DNA from: Chloroflexota bacterium | GTDB lineage: Bacteria > Chloroflexota > Dehalococcoidia > Lucifugimonadales > Australimonadaceae | Assembly (NCBI GenBank): GCA_026713505.1 | Contig: JAPOOH010000130.1 | Span: forward strand, 1-20,204 | Reading direction: 5' to 3' | Length of the DNA stretch: 20,204 bases | Shown here: piece by piece, positions 1 through 7,528 of the stretch | Layout: the number at the start of each line of letters is the position of its first letter | How positions within the stretch are numbered: position 1 is the first letter of the stretch | Program-made: the position numbers and the translations under genes | The notes under the pieces: model-generated | The model's input: only the letters and a program-made list of their open reading frames with translations | Databases searched by the model: none | What the model was told of the DNA's origin: nothing

Positions 1-1226
1 AGAAGGTCCGAGTGCAGTGCGAGCAGGTTGCGGTGGCGGATCGCCATGTGCATCACCGCCTCAACCCCCAGGCGCGACTGCACGAGGCTTCCCGTGGCGA
101 GCGCGCTCATCCTCCCCTGCGCACGTGGGCTGTCCGCCACGTTCACCGCATCGACGCTGCCGGCGATGCCTCGGATCTTGTCCAGCGTCCCGCTGACGTC
201 GAATCCCCGCGGCGGTGCGAGCTCGACCGTCACGACGAATGCACCTTGGGTGATGCGCTCCGCCAGCCCCGTCGGAGGAGCAGCCGGGGCTTCGACGCGC
301 TGTGCCGGGGCACGAGAAGGCGTGGCCGAGCGGCGTGTCGAGGACTGCAGGACGCCGCGCACCGCGTCGCGCACCGCGGCGATGTGGGCAGGCGTCGTTC
401 CGCAGCAACCCCCGATGGCTGACGCCCCCGCGCGTGCTATCTCGCGTGCCGTCTCAGCGAAGTACTCCTGGGACGCAGCATACTGCAGCCGTCCGCCCAC
501 GTAGGCGGGCAGGCCTGCGTTCGGCTGGACGATCAGTGGCACGGAGGCGGTCGCCGACATGTGCTCGTCGACGCTCAGCAGCAGGTCGGGCCCCACGCTG
601 CAGTTCGCGCCCAGCGCCAGCAGTCCCGCATCCTTCAGCGCCGCGACGACATCTTCCGGCGAGTCTCCACCGGGCGTCAGCCCGTCGCCCGTGAATGTCA
701 TCTGGGCCATTACCGGAAGCTCCGAAACAGACTGCACCGCCTCGATGGCCTGCCTGAGTTGCGTGAGCGACGTGAACGTCTCGAGCAGGATCAGGTCCGC
801 TCCGGCATCTGACAGCGCGGCAGCCTGTTCCGCGAAGACGTTCCAGGCCGACGCCGGGGAGAAGAGACCAGCCCCGGTCGCGTCGGGCGGCAGCGGGCCC
901 ATTGACCCCGCCACCCACACGGTCTGGCCGTGCAGTCGCGCCGCTTCTTTCGCCAGCGCAACCCCGGCGCGGTTCAGCTCTTCGACGCGCGAGGCCATCC
1001 CGTGGGTGCCCAGTTTGACCGCATTCGCTCCGAAAGTATTGGTCTCGATGAGTTCGGCGCCCGCGCGAAGGTAGGAGAGGTGAACGCCCTTCACGATGTC
1101 CGGCTGCTCGATGTTCGCCGGTTCCGGCAGGGCATTAGTCAGGCCGTGCTCGTACAACTGCGTGCCGGTGGCGCCGTCGCAGAGGAGCAGGCCGCGGGAT
1201 AAACGTTCGGAGAGCGGAAGGACCAT
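1..1226 (-). CDS. Bifunctional homocysteine S-methyltransferase / 5,10-methylenetetrahydrofolate reductase (3' truncated by window edge)
   Basis: My own reverse-strand translation gives 408 complete codons running off the left edge. Residues 1-290 form a homocysteine S-methyltransferase barrel: the start carries LCDGATGTQL (about 15-24), and the zinc ligands are Cys209 in GANCS and the Cys274-Cys275 pair in GGCCGTTPAHI. After a Ser/Ala/Pro-rich linker, a methylenetetrahydrofolate reductase barrel begins near residue 325 with VELAPPRGFD, where Glu335 matches the catalytic acid of that family. Family knowledge: such fusions (YitJ type) reduce methylene-THF and pass a methyl group to homocysteine in the cytoplasm to give methionine. 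The ATG at 1226 has AGAGGA at 1234-1239, seven bases upstream. The gene is divergent from the permease at 1307. The missing C-terminus holds most of the reductase domain, so its completeness cannot be judged. Confidence 0.9.
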   Translation of the reverse strand, partial: MVLPLSERLSRGLLLCDGATGTQLYEHGLTNALPEPANIEQPDIVKGVHLSYLRAGAELIETNTFGANAVKLGTHGMASRVEELNRAGVALAKEAARLHGQTVWVAGSMGPLPPDATGAGLFSPASAWNVFAEQAAALSDAGADLILLETFTSLTQLRQAIEAVQSVSELPVMAQMTFTGDGLTPGGDSPEDVVAALKDAGLLALGANCSVGPDLLLSVDEHMSATASVPLIVQPNAGLPAYVGGRLQYAASQEYFAETAREIARAGASAIGGCCGTTPAHIAAVRDAVRGVLQSSTRRSATPSRAPAQRVEAPAAPPTGLAERITQGAFVVTVELAPPRGFDVSGTLDKIRGIAGSVDAVNVADSPRAQGRMSALATGSLVQSRLGVEAVMHMAIRHRNLLALHSDL

Positions 1227-1242
1227 GGCGGAATCCTCTCAG

Positions 1243-1248
1243 ATTGTA
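1243..1248 (-). promoter_or_regulatory. Candidate -10 element for the homocysteine methyltransferase gene
   Basis: On the minus strand this reads TACAAT, one mismatch from the -10 consensus. It ends 16 nt before the ATG, so the leader would be about 10 nt, with the Shine-Dalgarno close to the 5' end. I see no good -35 hexamer at 17 bp. Confidence 0.4.
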
Positions 1249-1267
1249 GCAGCGCCCTTCTCCGGCG

Positions 1268-1296
1268 TTGTGCGGAGCAGGCTGGACGGCTATCCT
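1268..1296 (+). promoter_or_regulatory. Candidate promoter of the lactate permease operon
   Basis: TTGTGC (1268-1273), a 17-bp spacer and TATCCT (1291-1296). Transcription would start about 7 nt later, near 1303, only about 4 nt before the ATG at 1307, so the mRNA would be nearly leaderless. No Shine-Dalgarno precedes that ATG, which fits. Confidence 0.4.
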
Positions 1297-1306
1297 GCGC
1301 CTCTCT

Positions 1307-2917
1307 ATGACGGGCCCGGAACTCACGCTCATCAACTGGCTGCTGGCGGCAACTCCGGTAGTCCTCCTCGTCGTCGCTATCCTCTGGCTCAACTGGAGCG
1401 CGCCGCGCGCGGGAGCCGCCGCCTGGCTTCTGGCGCTCGCACTGGCGCTCTTCGTCTTCGGCGCGGCGCGGGACCACACTGCCATCGCGAGCGCCAAGGG
1501 GCTCAGCCTCGCCGTTTTCGTCCTCACCATCGTCTGGACGTCCGTATACCTCTTCAACATGGTGGACCGGCTGAAGGGCATCGACGCCATCGGGCGTACG
1601 ATGGCCGCGCTCGCCAGCGATAAACTCGTGCAGGCCCTGCTCATCGGATGGGGCTTCTCCAGCTTCATCCAGGGCATCACCGGTTTCGGCGTCCCCGTTG
1701 CTGTCTCCGCGCCGCTGCTCATCATGCTCGGCTTCTCTCCTGCCCGCGCAGCCGCGATGGCGCTCGTCGGGCACGGCTGGGCCGTGACGTTCGGCTCGAT
1801 GGGGTCCTCCTACTACACCATCCAATTGGTAACCGGCATCGAGGGCGAAGTCATTGCGCCGCACATGGCGCTGCTCTTCGGGCCCATCATCGTCGCGAGC
1901 GGGATGCTGGTCGCCCACATCCAGGGCGGAATGAATGCTCTGCGTCGCAGTCTGCCGCTCGTCGTCGTCACCGGCGCGCTCATGGCTGCGGCGATGTACG
2001 CATTGGCGTGGGGCGGAGCCCCGCAGATTGCCTCCTCCGTTCCCGGTGTCCTCGGCATGGTGGCACTCGCCCTGCTCTCCCGCACCCCGCTCCTGCGCGG
2101 CGCGCCGCAAGCGGAGACCGCGTCCGAGACCCCGCCCGCCGGAGCCTCGGAAGAGCCCGCCGCTCCTCCTATGCCCTTCATCCTCGCCTTCATGCCCTAC
2201 GTGCTGCTCATCACCCTGAGCGTCATATCGCAGATCGGCCCGGTGAAGGAGGCGGTGCGCGGCATACACTGGTCGCTCGACTACCCCGCCTTCACGACGG
2301 CCCAGGGGTTCGCCGTTGCCGCCGCGAACGACTACGCGCCCATACGCATCCTCAACCACCCGGCCCCGCTCATCTTCTTCAGCATCGTGATCAGCGCAGT
2401 TGTCTACGTCTTCGCCAAGCGATGGCGGAGAGGCGTCGCCTGGGAGGCGATGAAGCTCACGTACGGGCAGAGCCTCAGCTCTTCCATCGGCGTGACGACG
2501 ATGGTGATGATGGCCGTGGTCATGGCGGACACCGGCATGACCGTTCTGCTCGCGCGCGGCATCGCCAACGCTTCCGGCCCTCTCTTCCCGTTCGTCTCCC
2601 CGTTCATCGGCCTGCTCGGCTCATTCATGAGCGGCAGCAACACCAACTCCAACGTCATGTTCGGCCCACTCCAACTGGAAACGGCACGAGCCCTCGGAAT
2701 CGGGACCGTGACCATCTCCAGCATCCAGTCCATCGGCGCATCCGTGGGCAGCCCGATGGCCCCGGCCAAGGTGCTTGTGGGAGCGGCGGTCGTCGGCCTC
2801 GCGGGGAAGGAGCGGGAGATCTTCCGCATCGTCATCCCTTACATCCTCGGGCTGGTTTTGCTCGCCGGCATCGAGGCCATCATCATCATCGAACTGCTGC
2901 CCGCACTGTCGAGGTAA
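1307..2917 (+). CDS. lctP: L-lactate permease (LctP/LldP family)
   Basis: The protein is 536 residues, close to the usual 530-560 of the LctP family, and is hydrophobic throughout with roughly a dozen membrane helices. Family signatures are GITGFGVPVAVSAPLL at about 123-138 and SGSNTNSNVMFGPLQ near 442-456, with SPMAPAKV closer to the end. The family carries lactate, and often glycolate, into the cell by proton symport through the inner membrane. I chose the ATG at 1307 over an in-frame GTG at 1268 because the N-terminal helix follows at once and the region before it looks like a promoter. It begins an operon with a 56-residue membrane protein and a methyltransferase. The convergent glyoxylate-type aminotransferase makes glycolate a plausible substrate, but lactate versus glycolate cannot be decided here. 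Confidence 0.9.
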   Translation: MTGPELTLINWLLAATPVVLLVVAILWLNWSAPRAGAAAWLLALALALFVFGAARDHTAIASAKGLSLAVFVLTIVWTSVYLFNMVDRLKGIDAIGRTMAALASDKLVQALLIGWGFSSFIQGITGFGVPVAVSAPLLIMLGFSPARAAAMALVGHGWAVTFGSMGSSYYTIQLVTGIEGEVIAPHMALLFGPIIVASGMLVAHIQGGMNALRRSLPLVVVTGALMAAAMYALAWGGAPQIASSVPGVLGMVALALLSRTPLLRGAPQAETASETPPAGASEEPAAPPMPFILAFMPYVLLITLSVISQIGPVKEAVRGIHWSLDYPAFTTAQGFAVAAANDYAPIRILNHPAPLIFFSIVISAVVYVFAKRWRRGVAWEAMKLTYGQSLSSSIGVTTMVMMAVVMADTGMTVLLARGIANASGPLFPFVSPFIGLLGSFMSGSNTNSNVMFGPLQLETARALGIGTVTISSIQSIGASVGSPMAPAKVLVGAAVVGLAGKEREIFRIVIPYILGLVLLAGIEAIIIIELLPALSR

Positions 2918-2920
2918 CCC

Positions 2921-3091
2921 TTGCTTTCAGCCGCAACCAAACGCAAGCTCCGCCACGTCGTCCTTGCCGGGACGGTCGTCAGCTTTCCGTTGCTCTACAT
3001 GGGCCCCGTAACCCTGGAAGAGCCGGTGGTAACTGCCGCCGGACTCGTGGTGGGGGTCGTAACCGCTGTGCTCGCTTGGCTCGCGTTCTAG
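2921..3091 (+). CDS. Small two-helix membrane protein with TTG start
   Basis: This is a 56-codon frame starting with TTG 3 nt after the permease stop. GAGGT at 2911-2915 lies 5 nt before it and could act as Shine-Dalgarno. The product has a basic N-terminus (TKRKLRH), a hydrophobic stretch around LAGTVVSFPLLYMG, an acidic turn (LEEP) and a second hydrophobic stretch (AAGLVVGVVTAVLAWLAF), so it should span the membrane twice as a hairpin. The stop codon is followed within 10 nt by the next gene, whose ribosome-binding site overlaps the end of this frame. I do not recognise a family. Position suggests a partner of the permease, but this is inference, and the frame may have escaped automatic callers because of its length and start codon. 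Confidence 0.6.
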   Translation: MLSAATKRKLRHVVLAGTVVSFPLLYMGPVTLEEPVVTAAGLVVGVVTAVLAWLAF

Positions 3092-3101
3092 GAAGGCTTC
3101 C

Positions 3102-3878
3102 ATGACGAACACGCCGGAAAGAAGCGCACAGAGCCAGTTCGGTCGGCTCGCGGGGGCTTACGGAGCGAGCCGGACGCACGCGCAGGCGGGCGCACTCGCC
3201 TCCGCGGCGTCCATGCTGAGCGACCGCAGGTACGGGACAGCAATGGACATCGGGGCCGGGCCGGGATTCACCGCCTTCGCCGTCGCCGAGCGCTGCGACC
3301 GCGTCATCGCAACCGACGTGACACCGGAGATGCTGGAACAGGCGCGCACGCTCCGGCGTGAGCGCGGAGCCCCGCAGACCCAACTGGTGCTTGCCGCGGC
3401 CGAGTCCCTGCCCTGCCAGGACGGAAGCCTCGACCTCATCACCTGTCGCACCGCGGCGCACCATTTCCTGAACGTGGATGCGTGGTTGGGCGAGGTGCAC
3501 CGAGCGCTGGCGCCGGGCGGCGAACTCATCCTCATCGACACCATCTCACCGGACGACGCGGAAGCGACTGCGTGGATGCACGACATCGAGATCTGGCGCG
3601 ATCCTTCCCACGCGCGGAACCTCACCGAGGCCGAGTGGCTTGACGCCATCGAACGTGCGGGCCTGCGCATCGCCGAGACCGCGCTATCGCGCGTCGACCT
3701 GGAGTACCCGGACTGGACGGAGCGCGCGGGGATGGCGGGAGAAGAGGCCGCTCGATTGGGAGAAGCGCTGCGGGACGCCCCGGCGGCTCCCGCGGAAGCG
3801 TTCGGCATCACGTCCCACTCGGACGGGCGGATCGAGTTCTACTGGCCGATACTGAGCGTGAAGGCCGTAAAGCCGTAA
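3102..3878 (+). CDS. Class I SAM-dependent methyltransferase (UbiE/Methyltransf_11-like)
   Basis: 258 residues. Motif I is MDIGAGPGFTAF at about 48-59, the SAM glycine loop. The acidic end of strand 2 is IATDVTPEML (69-78), motif II lies at DGSLDLITCRTAAHHF (107-122), and LAPGGELILID (136-146) is the usual post-II strand. This is the layout of small-molecule methyltransferases related to UbiE/COQ5. The substrate cannot be read from sequence; the C-terminal 100 residues have no motif I know. The ATG at 3102 has AGGAAGG 3-10 nt upstream. It follows the small membrane protein by 10 nt and is probably cotranscribed with the permease. Only 2 nt separate its stop from the stop of the convergent aminotransferase. 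Confidence 0.85.
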   Translation: MTNTPERSAQSQFGRLAGAYGASRTHAQAGALASAASMLSDRRYGTAMDIGAGPGFTAFAVAERCDRVIATDVTPEMLEQARTLRRERGAPQTQLVLAAAESLPCQDGSLDLITCRTAAHHFLNVDAWLGEVHRALAPGGELILIDTISPDDAEATAWMHDIEIWRDPSHARNLTEAEWLDAIERAGLRIAETALSRVDLEYPDWTERAGMAGEEAARLGEALRDAPAAPAEAFGITSHSDGRIEFYWPILSVKAVKP

Positions 3879-3880
3879 GC

Positions 3881-5065
3881 CTAGTCCACCCCGCGCAACG
3901 ACCGCTGCGCGGCGGCGACGCCGGCCCCTGCCTGCGTCTCGTACCCCTGCTCGCTCATCGCTTCTTCGAGCGCGCCCAGCACGGTAAGGACGTTGGGGCT
4001 GGTGCTGTTGTACCCCATCAGGCCGATACGCCACGCCTTGCCCGCAAGCGCCCCCAACCCGCCGCTCAGTTCGATGTTGTGCCGGTCCAGCAGGTAGCGG
4101 CGGGCTTGTGCCTCGTCAACCTCTTCCGGCGCGTGGACGGCGGTGAGACTAGGCAACTGCACTTCCGGGTCTGCCACGAGGCCCAACCCCATCGCGTTCA
4201 GCCCCGCATGGAGGGCTGCCGCATTCCTCGCGTGCCGTTCCCACCTCGCCTCGATGCCCTCCTCGGCGATCAACCGAAGCGCCTCGCGCAGCGCATAGAT
4301 CATGGAGATTGGCGCGGTGTGATGGTACGCGCGACGGTCCCAGTAGCTGGTTAACTCGGTCAGGTCCAGATAGAAGCTCCGCACCTTGTTCGTCCGGCTC
4401 TGCAGTGTCTCCACGGCTCGCGGACTCAACGTCAGCGGCGCGAGTCCCGGAGGCGCGCCGACACACTTCTGCGTGCAGCTGTAGCAGACGTCTACGCCCC
4501 ACTCGTCCACACGCATCTCTACACCGCCGAGCGAGGTCACCGCGTCAACAACCAGCAGCGCATCCGCCTCGTGCGCGACGTCCGCTATCTCCTTGATCGA
4601 TGTGGCCGCGCCGGTGGATGTCTCCGCGTGCACCACGCCCACGGCCTTCACCTTTCCTGCCGCCTTCAAGGCCTCGCGCAGGCGGTCCGCGTCCACAGCC
4701 CCCCCTAACTCGTGCTCAACCCTGATGACGTTTGCACCGCTGCGCTCCGCGATCTCTCCCAGCCGTTGACCGAAGTAGCCGTTGATCCCAACCACGAACG
4801 TGTCGCCCGGCTCGATGATGTTCACCATCGACGCTTCCATCCCTGCCGTGCCGGTGCCGGAGATGGGCAGCGTCACCGGGTTCTCGGTCTGGAAGACGTA
4901 CCGCAGCAGCGAGCGCACGTCGTCCATCACCGCCAAGAAGTTCGGGTCCAGGTGCCCGAGGAGCGACGAGGTCATCGCCTGCAGAACTCGAGGGTGCACG
5001 TTGGACGGTCCTGCTCCCATGAGCAGCCGGTTGGGAGGCGTAAAGGCAGTGGTCTCTTGCGTCAT
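3881..5065 (-). CDS. Class V aminotransferase, alanine/serine-glyoxylate type
   Basis: 394 residues, the normal length for the alanine-glyoxylate/serine-glyoxylate aminotransferase group of fold-type I PLP enzymes. The N-terminus has LLMGAGPSNVHPRVL (14-28), typical of the family. GTGTAGMEAS (70-79) is the cofactor phosphate loop, VVDAVTSLGG (172-181) carries Asp174, which pairs with the pyridine nitrogen, and SCTQKCVGAPPG (196-207) carries the Schiff-base Lys200. These enzymes move an amino group from alanine, serine or a related donor to glyoxylate, giving glycine. Ureidoglycine-glyoxylate aminotransferase (PucG) is a close relative and cannot be excluded, although no purine-degradation genes are in view. 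It converges on the permease operon and has its own promoter candidate at 5131-5159. Confidence 0.88.
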   Translation of the reverse strand: MTQETTAFTPPNRLLMGAGPSNVHPRVLQAMTSSLLGHLDPNFLAVMDDVRSLLRYVFQTENPVTLPISGTGTAGMEASMVNIIEPGDTFVVGINGYFGQRLGEIAERSGANVIRVEHELGGAVDADRLREALKAAGKVKAVGVVHAETSTGAATSIKEIADVAHEADALLVVDAVTSLGGVEMRVDEWGVDVCYSCTQKCVGAPPGLAPLTLSPRAVETLQSRTNKVRSFYLDLTELTSYWDRRAYHHTAPISMIYALREALRLIAEEGIEARWERHARNAAALHAGLNAMGLGLVADPEVQLPSLTAVHAPEEVDEAQARRYLLDRHNIELSGGLGALAGKAWRIGLMGYNSTSPNVLTVLGALEEAMSEQGYETQAGAGVAAAQRSLRGVD

Positions 5066-5130
5066 AGCGGCTCTCTCAACAGCTTTGGAATACGCACGCG
5101 CACAGTCCGGTGCGGGCGCGGGCGGACTGC

Positions 5131-5159
5131 ATTATAGCAACAGCTTCTCTGCCGGAGAA
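5131..5159 (-). promoter_or_regulatory. Candidate promoter of the aminotransferase
   Basis: Read on the minus strand: TTCTCC (5159-5154), a 17-bp spacer and a perfect TATAAT (5136-5131). This predicts a start near 5124 and a leader of about 60 nt before the ATG at 5065. The -35 matches only three of six positions. Confidence 0.5.
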
Positions 5160-5329
5160 GAATCCAGCAGTTCTTCTAGCCAAAGATTGAGACTGACCTA
5201 CAACATATTGTGGATGGATTCGTCGCAGGCTGCTTCTATTGAGCAACGTTCCCGCGTTCTGCGTCGCCACGAGCTTGCGGATGGGACCGGCGGAGCCGCA
5301 TAAAGACGATTGAATGCTAGACAAACGCA

Positions 5330-5358
5330 TTGATTGAGTCTTAGACAACGTCTAACGT
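5330..5358 (+). promoter_or_regulatory. Possible rsmH-ftsA-ftsZ promoter overlapping a palindromic operator
   Basis: TTGATT (5330-5335) lies 17 bp from TAACGT (5353-5358). Between and over them is a perfect 6-3-6 inverted repeat, TTAGAC-AAC-GTCTAA (5341-5355). A related half-site, CTAGACAAACG, occurs at 5318-5328. The promoter match is weak. The palindrome is clear, and its position suggests a repressor site. Confidence 0.35.
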
Positions 5359-5406
5359 TTTCCTACACGTTCCTACCGAACGCACACGGCGGAGCAGCAT
5401 AGTCCG

Positions 5407-6285
5407 ATGCCAGCGAACGAAGGCATATACCACCAGCCCGTGATGGCCGCCCAGGTCCTCAACTGGCTTGGCGTGCGCCCCGGCGGAGCATACGTCGACT
5501 GTACGCTCGGGGACGCTGGGCACGCGACCGCCATCCTGGAAGCATCTGCACCGGATGGCCGCGTCCTCGGCCTCGACGCCGATCCGGAGGCCGTCCCGCC
5601 TGCAACTGAGCGGCTGCGCCGCTTCGGTGATCGTGCGGTTGTCGTCAACGCCAACTTCGGCACAGTCGCCTCGCAGGCTCACACCCACGGGTTCGTACCC
5701 GCGGACGGCGTGCTGTTCGATCTCGGACTCTCCTCCCGTCAATTGGACGCAGAGGAGCGCGGCTTCAGCTTCCGACGCTCTGCGCCGCTGGACATGCGGT
5801 TCACGCCGGTGGGGCGTTCCGCCGCGGACCTCGTCAATGGGCTGCCCGAGCGGGAGCTCGCTGACCTCATCTACGCCCTCGGCGAAGAGCCGCGCTCGCG
5901 CCGCATAGCCCGCGCTATCGTCGCCGCCCGCCCGTTGACCGACGCAATAGCGCTCGCCGACGTGGTCGCTCGCGCATCCGGGTACCGCAGGGGACGCACG
6001 CACCCCGCGACGCGCACTTTCCAGGCGCTCCGCATGGCCACGAACGACGAACTCGGCAACCTCCGCCGCGGCCTCAGCCAGGCCGCCTCCGTCCTGAACA
6101 CCGGAGGGCGCCTCGTAACCATCGCCTACCACTCCGTGGAAGACCGGGAGGTCAAGCGCTTCGTTAACAGCGGCGAGGTCCGCCCCGTAGTGAAACGCGT
6201 CCTCAAGCCGGAAGCGGAGGAGATCGCCCGGAACAGGCGCAGCCGCAGTGCGCGGATGCGCGTGGCCGAACACACCCCAGGTTAG
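5407..6285 (+). CDS. rsmH: 16S rRNA (cytosine(1402)-N(4))-methyltransferase RsmH
   Basis: 292 residues, slightly shorter than the usual 300-315. It begins with YHQPVM (8-13), the counterpart of the family's H.PVL start, then has the SAM loop VDCTLGDAGHATAIL (30-44) and FDLGLSSRQLDAEERGFSF (104-122). PLDMRFTP (127-134), HPATRTFQALRM (199-210) and YHSVEDREVKRF (241-252) are RsmH signatures. The enzyme methylates N4 of C1402 in the ribosomal decoding centre. One oddity is that the SAM loop reads LGDAGH where most RsmH have LGGGGH. It leads the division cluster, with the stop 9 nt before the ftsA ATG, so cotranscription is likely. GGAG at 5391-5394 is a distant Shine-Dalgarno for the ATG at 5407. 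Confidence 0.95.
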   Translation: MPANEGIYHQPVMAAQVLNWLGVRPGGAYVDCTLGDAGHATAILEASAPDGRVLGLDADPEAVPPATERLRRFGDRAVVVNANFGTVASQAHTHGFVPADGVLFDLGLSSRQLDAEERGFSFRRSAPLDMRFTPVGRSAADLVNGLPERELADLIYALGEEPRSRRIARAIVAARPLTDAIALADVVARASGYRRGRTHPATRTFQALRMATNDELGNLRRGLSQAASVLNTGGRLVTIAYHSVEDREVKRFVNSGEVRPVVKRVLKPEAEEIARNRRSRSARMRVAEHTPG

Positions 6286-6294
6286 TGAGGTTTG

Positions 6295-7497
6295 ATGACG
6301 AACGCACGTGAACAACTCTATGCCGCCATCGATGTCGGCACGACCAAAGTGGTGACACTCGTTGCGAGAGCTGGCGCGGACGGAGGCGTGGAAGTCCTGG
6401 CCAAGGGCTACGCAGCGTCCGCGGGTATGCGGAAGGGCATGGTCGTGACTCCGGACGCCATGAAGGAGTGCATCCGCTTCTCCACGCGTGAGGCGGAGAA
6501 GGCACTCGGACGCGGCCTGCCGCCGGCGATAGCCGGGGTCACTGGCAGCCACCTGCAGTCCCGGAATGTCCGCCACGGCGGCTCGGAAGAGGGTATTGTC
6601 GACAGTGACGGCTTCTTCACCCAGTCGAAGGTGGATGGGATCGTGCAGTCGACCGCGCAGAGCCCCATCGGCATGCGGGTGGTCCAGACGGTCCCACGGT
6701 CTTCGGAAGAGTCCCACGTGGTCCTGGGCGACATGGTGCCCATGGATACGCTCCGCTCCACCCTGTCCGCAGCGGGAGTTGCCATCTGCGGACTGGTGCC
6801 GGAGCACCTCGCAAGCGGCGAGGCCGTCCTCAACCCGGAAGAGCGCGTACTGGGCGTTGTCCTGGTGGACCTCGGCGGCGGCTCCACGGACGTGGTCGTC
6901 TACCGCGAAGGTTCACCCTGGTACTCCACCAGCATCCCCATCGCAGGGCAACGCTTCACAACCGACGTCGCGACCGGTCTCGGTCTGCTGCCCGTCGCAG
7001 CCGAACGTGCCAAGCTCGCGAAAGGCTCCGTCTGGTTCGAGCATCTCTCTGAGCGGGATACCGCACAGGTGAAGCCCGGCTTGGGCAGCAACGTCTCCTC
7101 CATACCGCTCAAGAAACTCAACAGGCTGCTGCATGACCGTGCCGTGGAACTCGTGCGTCTCATCATGCAGCGCCTCGCGTCCAACGGTCTCACGCACCTC
7201 CCGTCTGCAGGAATCGTACTCACCGGCGGAGGGTCCGCCCTCCCCGGGCTGGTGGAGATCGTGGCGGACTACGGCAAGAGGCCCGTGCGCATCGGGACTC
7301 CTTCGCCAACGCTGGGGCTCCCCGATGAGCTGATGGACCCAGCCTACTCCACCGCCGTCGGCCTGCTGCTCTGGGCGATACGTCAACGGCACGTAGAGAC
7401 GCTCACTGAACTGAAGCAGGCTCGTGCGCCCGGTGGTCGGTCGGGAGGATGGCTCTCGCGATTCAAGTCCAGAGAGCCAACGGGAGCCGGCGTATGA
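6295..7497 (+). CDS. ftsA: Cell division protein FtsA
   Basis: 400 residues of the actin/Hsp70 ATPase fold. Phosphate loop 1 is AIDVGTTKVV (11-20), phosphate loop 2 is VDLGGGSTDVVVY (191-203) and the adenosine loop is IVLTGGGSALPGL (307-319). FtsA tethers FtsZ filaments to the membrane and recruits the divisome. The tail GGWLSRFKS (384-392) is a short amphipathic candidate for the membrane anchor, followed by eight further residues. The 1C subdomain looks reduced: between VQTVPR (130-135) and HVVLG (141-145) there are only a few residues where most FtsA proteins have about 20 more. I prefer the ATG at 6295, with GTGAGG four bases upstream, to the adjacent in-frame TTG at 6292. It lies directly before ftsZ, the usual partner. 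Confidence 0.88.
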   Translation: MTNAREQLYAAIDVGTTKVVTLVARAGADGGVEVLAKGYAASAGMRKGMVVTPDAMKECIRFSTREAEKALGRGLPPAIAGVTGSHLQSRNVRHGGSEEGIVDSDGFFTQSKVDGIVQSTAQSPIGMRVVQTVPRSSEESHVVLGDMVPMDTLRSTLSAAGVAICGLVPEHLASGEAVLNPEERVLGVVLVDLGGGSTDVVVYREGSPWYSTSIPIAGQRFTTDVATGLGLLPVAAERAKLAKGSVWFEHLSERDTAQVKPGLGSNVSSIPLKKLNRLLHDRAVELVRLIMQRLASNGLTHLPSAGIVLTGGGSALPGLVEIVADYGKRPVRIGTPSPTLGLPDELMDPAYSTAVGLLLWAIRQRHVETLTELKQARAPGGRSGGWLSRFKSREPTGAGV

Positions 7498-7515
7498 GGC
7501 GGCCAAACAGGGCAT

Positions 7516-7528
7516 TCCCGCAGCGGGA
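7516..7528. promoter_or_regulatory. 13-bp perfect palindrome in the ftsA-ftsZ gap
   Basis: TCCCGC-A-GCGGGA lies 19 nt after the ftsA stop and 88 nt before the ftsZ ATG. As RNA it could fold as a 5-bp stem with a CAG loop; as DNA it could be an operator. No T-run follows, so it is probably not a terminator. Confidence 0.3.

Larger units (their letters stand above)
5066..5406. other. 341-nt divergent regulatory region between the aminotransferase and rsmH
   Basis: There is no credible gene here. The aminotransferase-proximal half holds a consensus -10 on the minus strand. The rsmH-proximal 100 bases hold a TTAGAC/GTCTAA palindrome, a related half-site and a TCCTAC direct repeat. The middle (about 5165-5300) is less GC-rich than its surroundings. 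mraZ, which often precedes rsmH, is absent. Confidence 0.6.

Noticed and set aside
1139..2359. A 406-codon minus-strand frame across the permease
   Set aside because: Antisense shadow: low-complexity Arg/Gly/Asp/Glu composition, and the permease on the other strand has clear family motifs.
5341..6807. A 488-codon minus-strand frame across rsmH and ftsA
   Set aside because: Antisense to two well-supported division-cluster genes; no recognisable domain.
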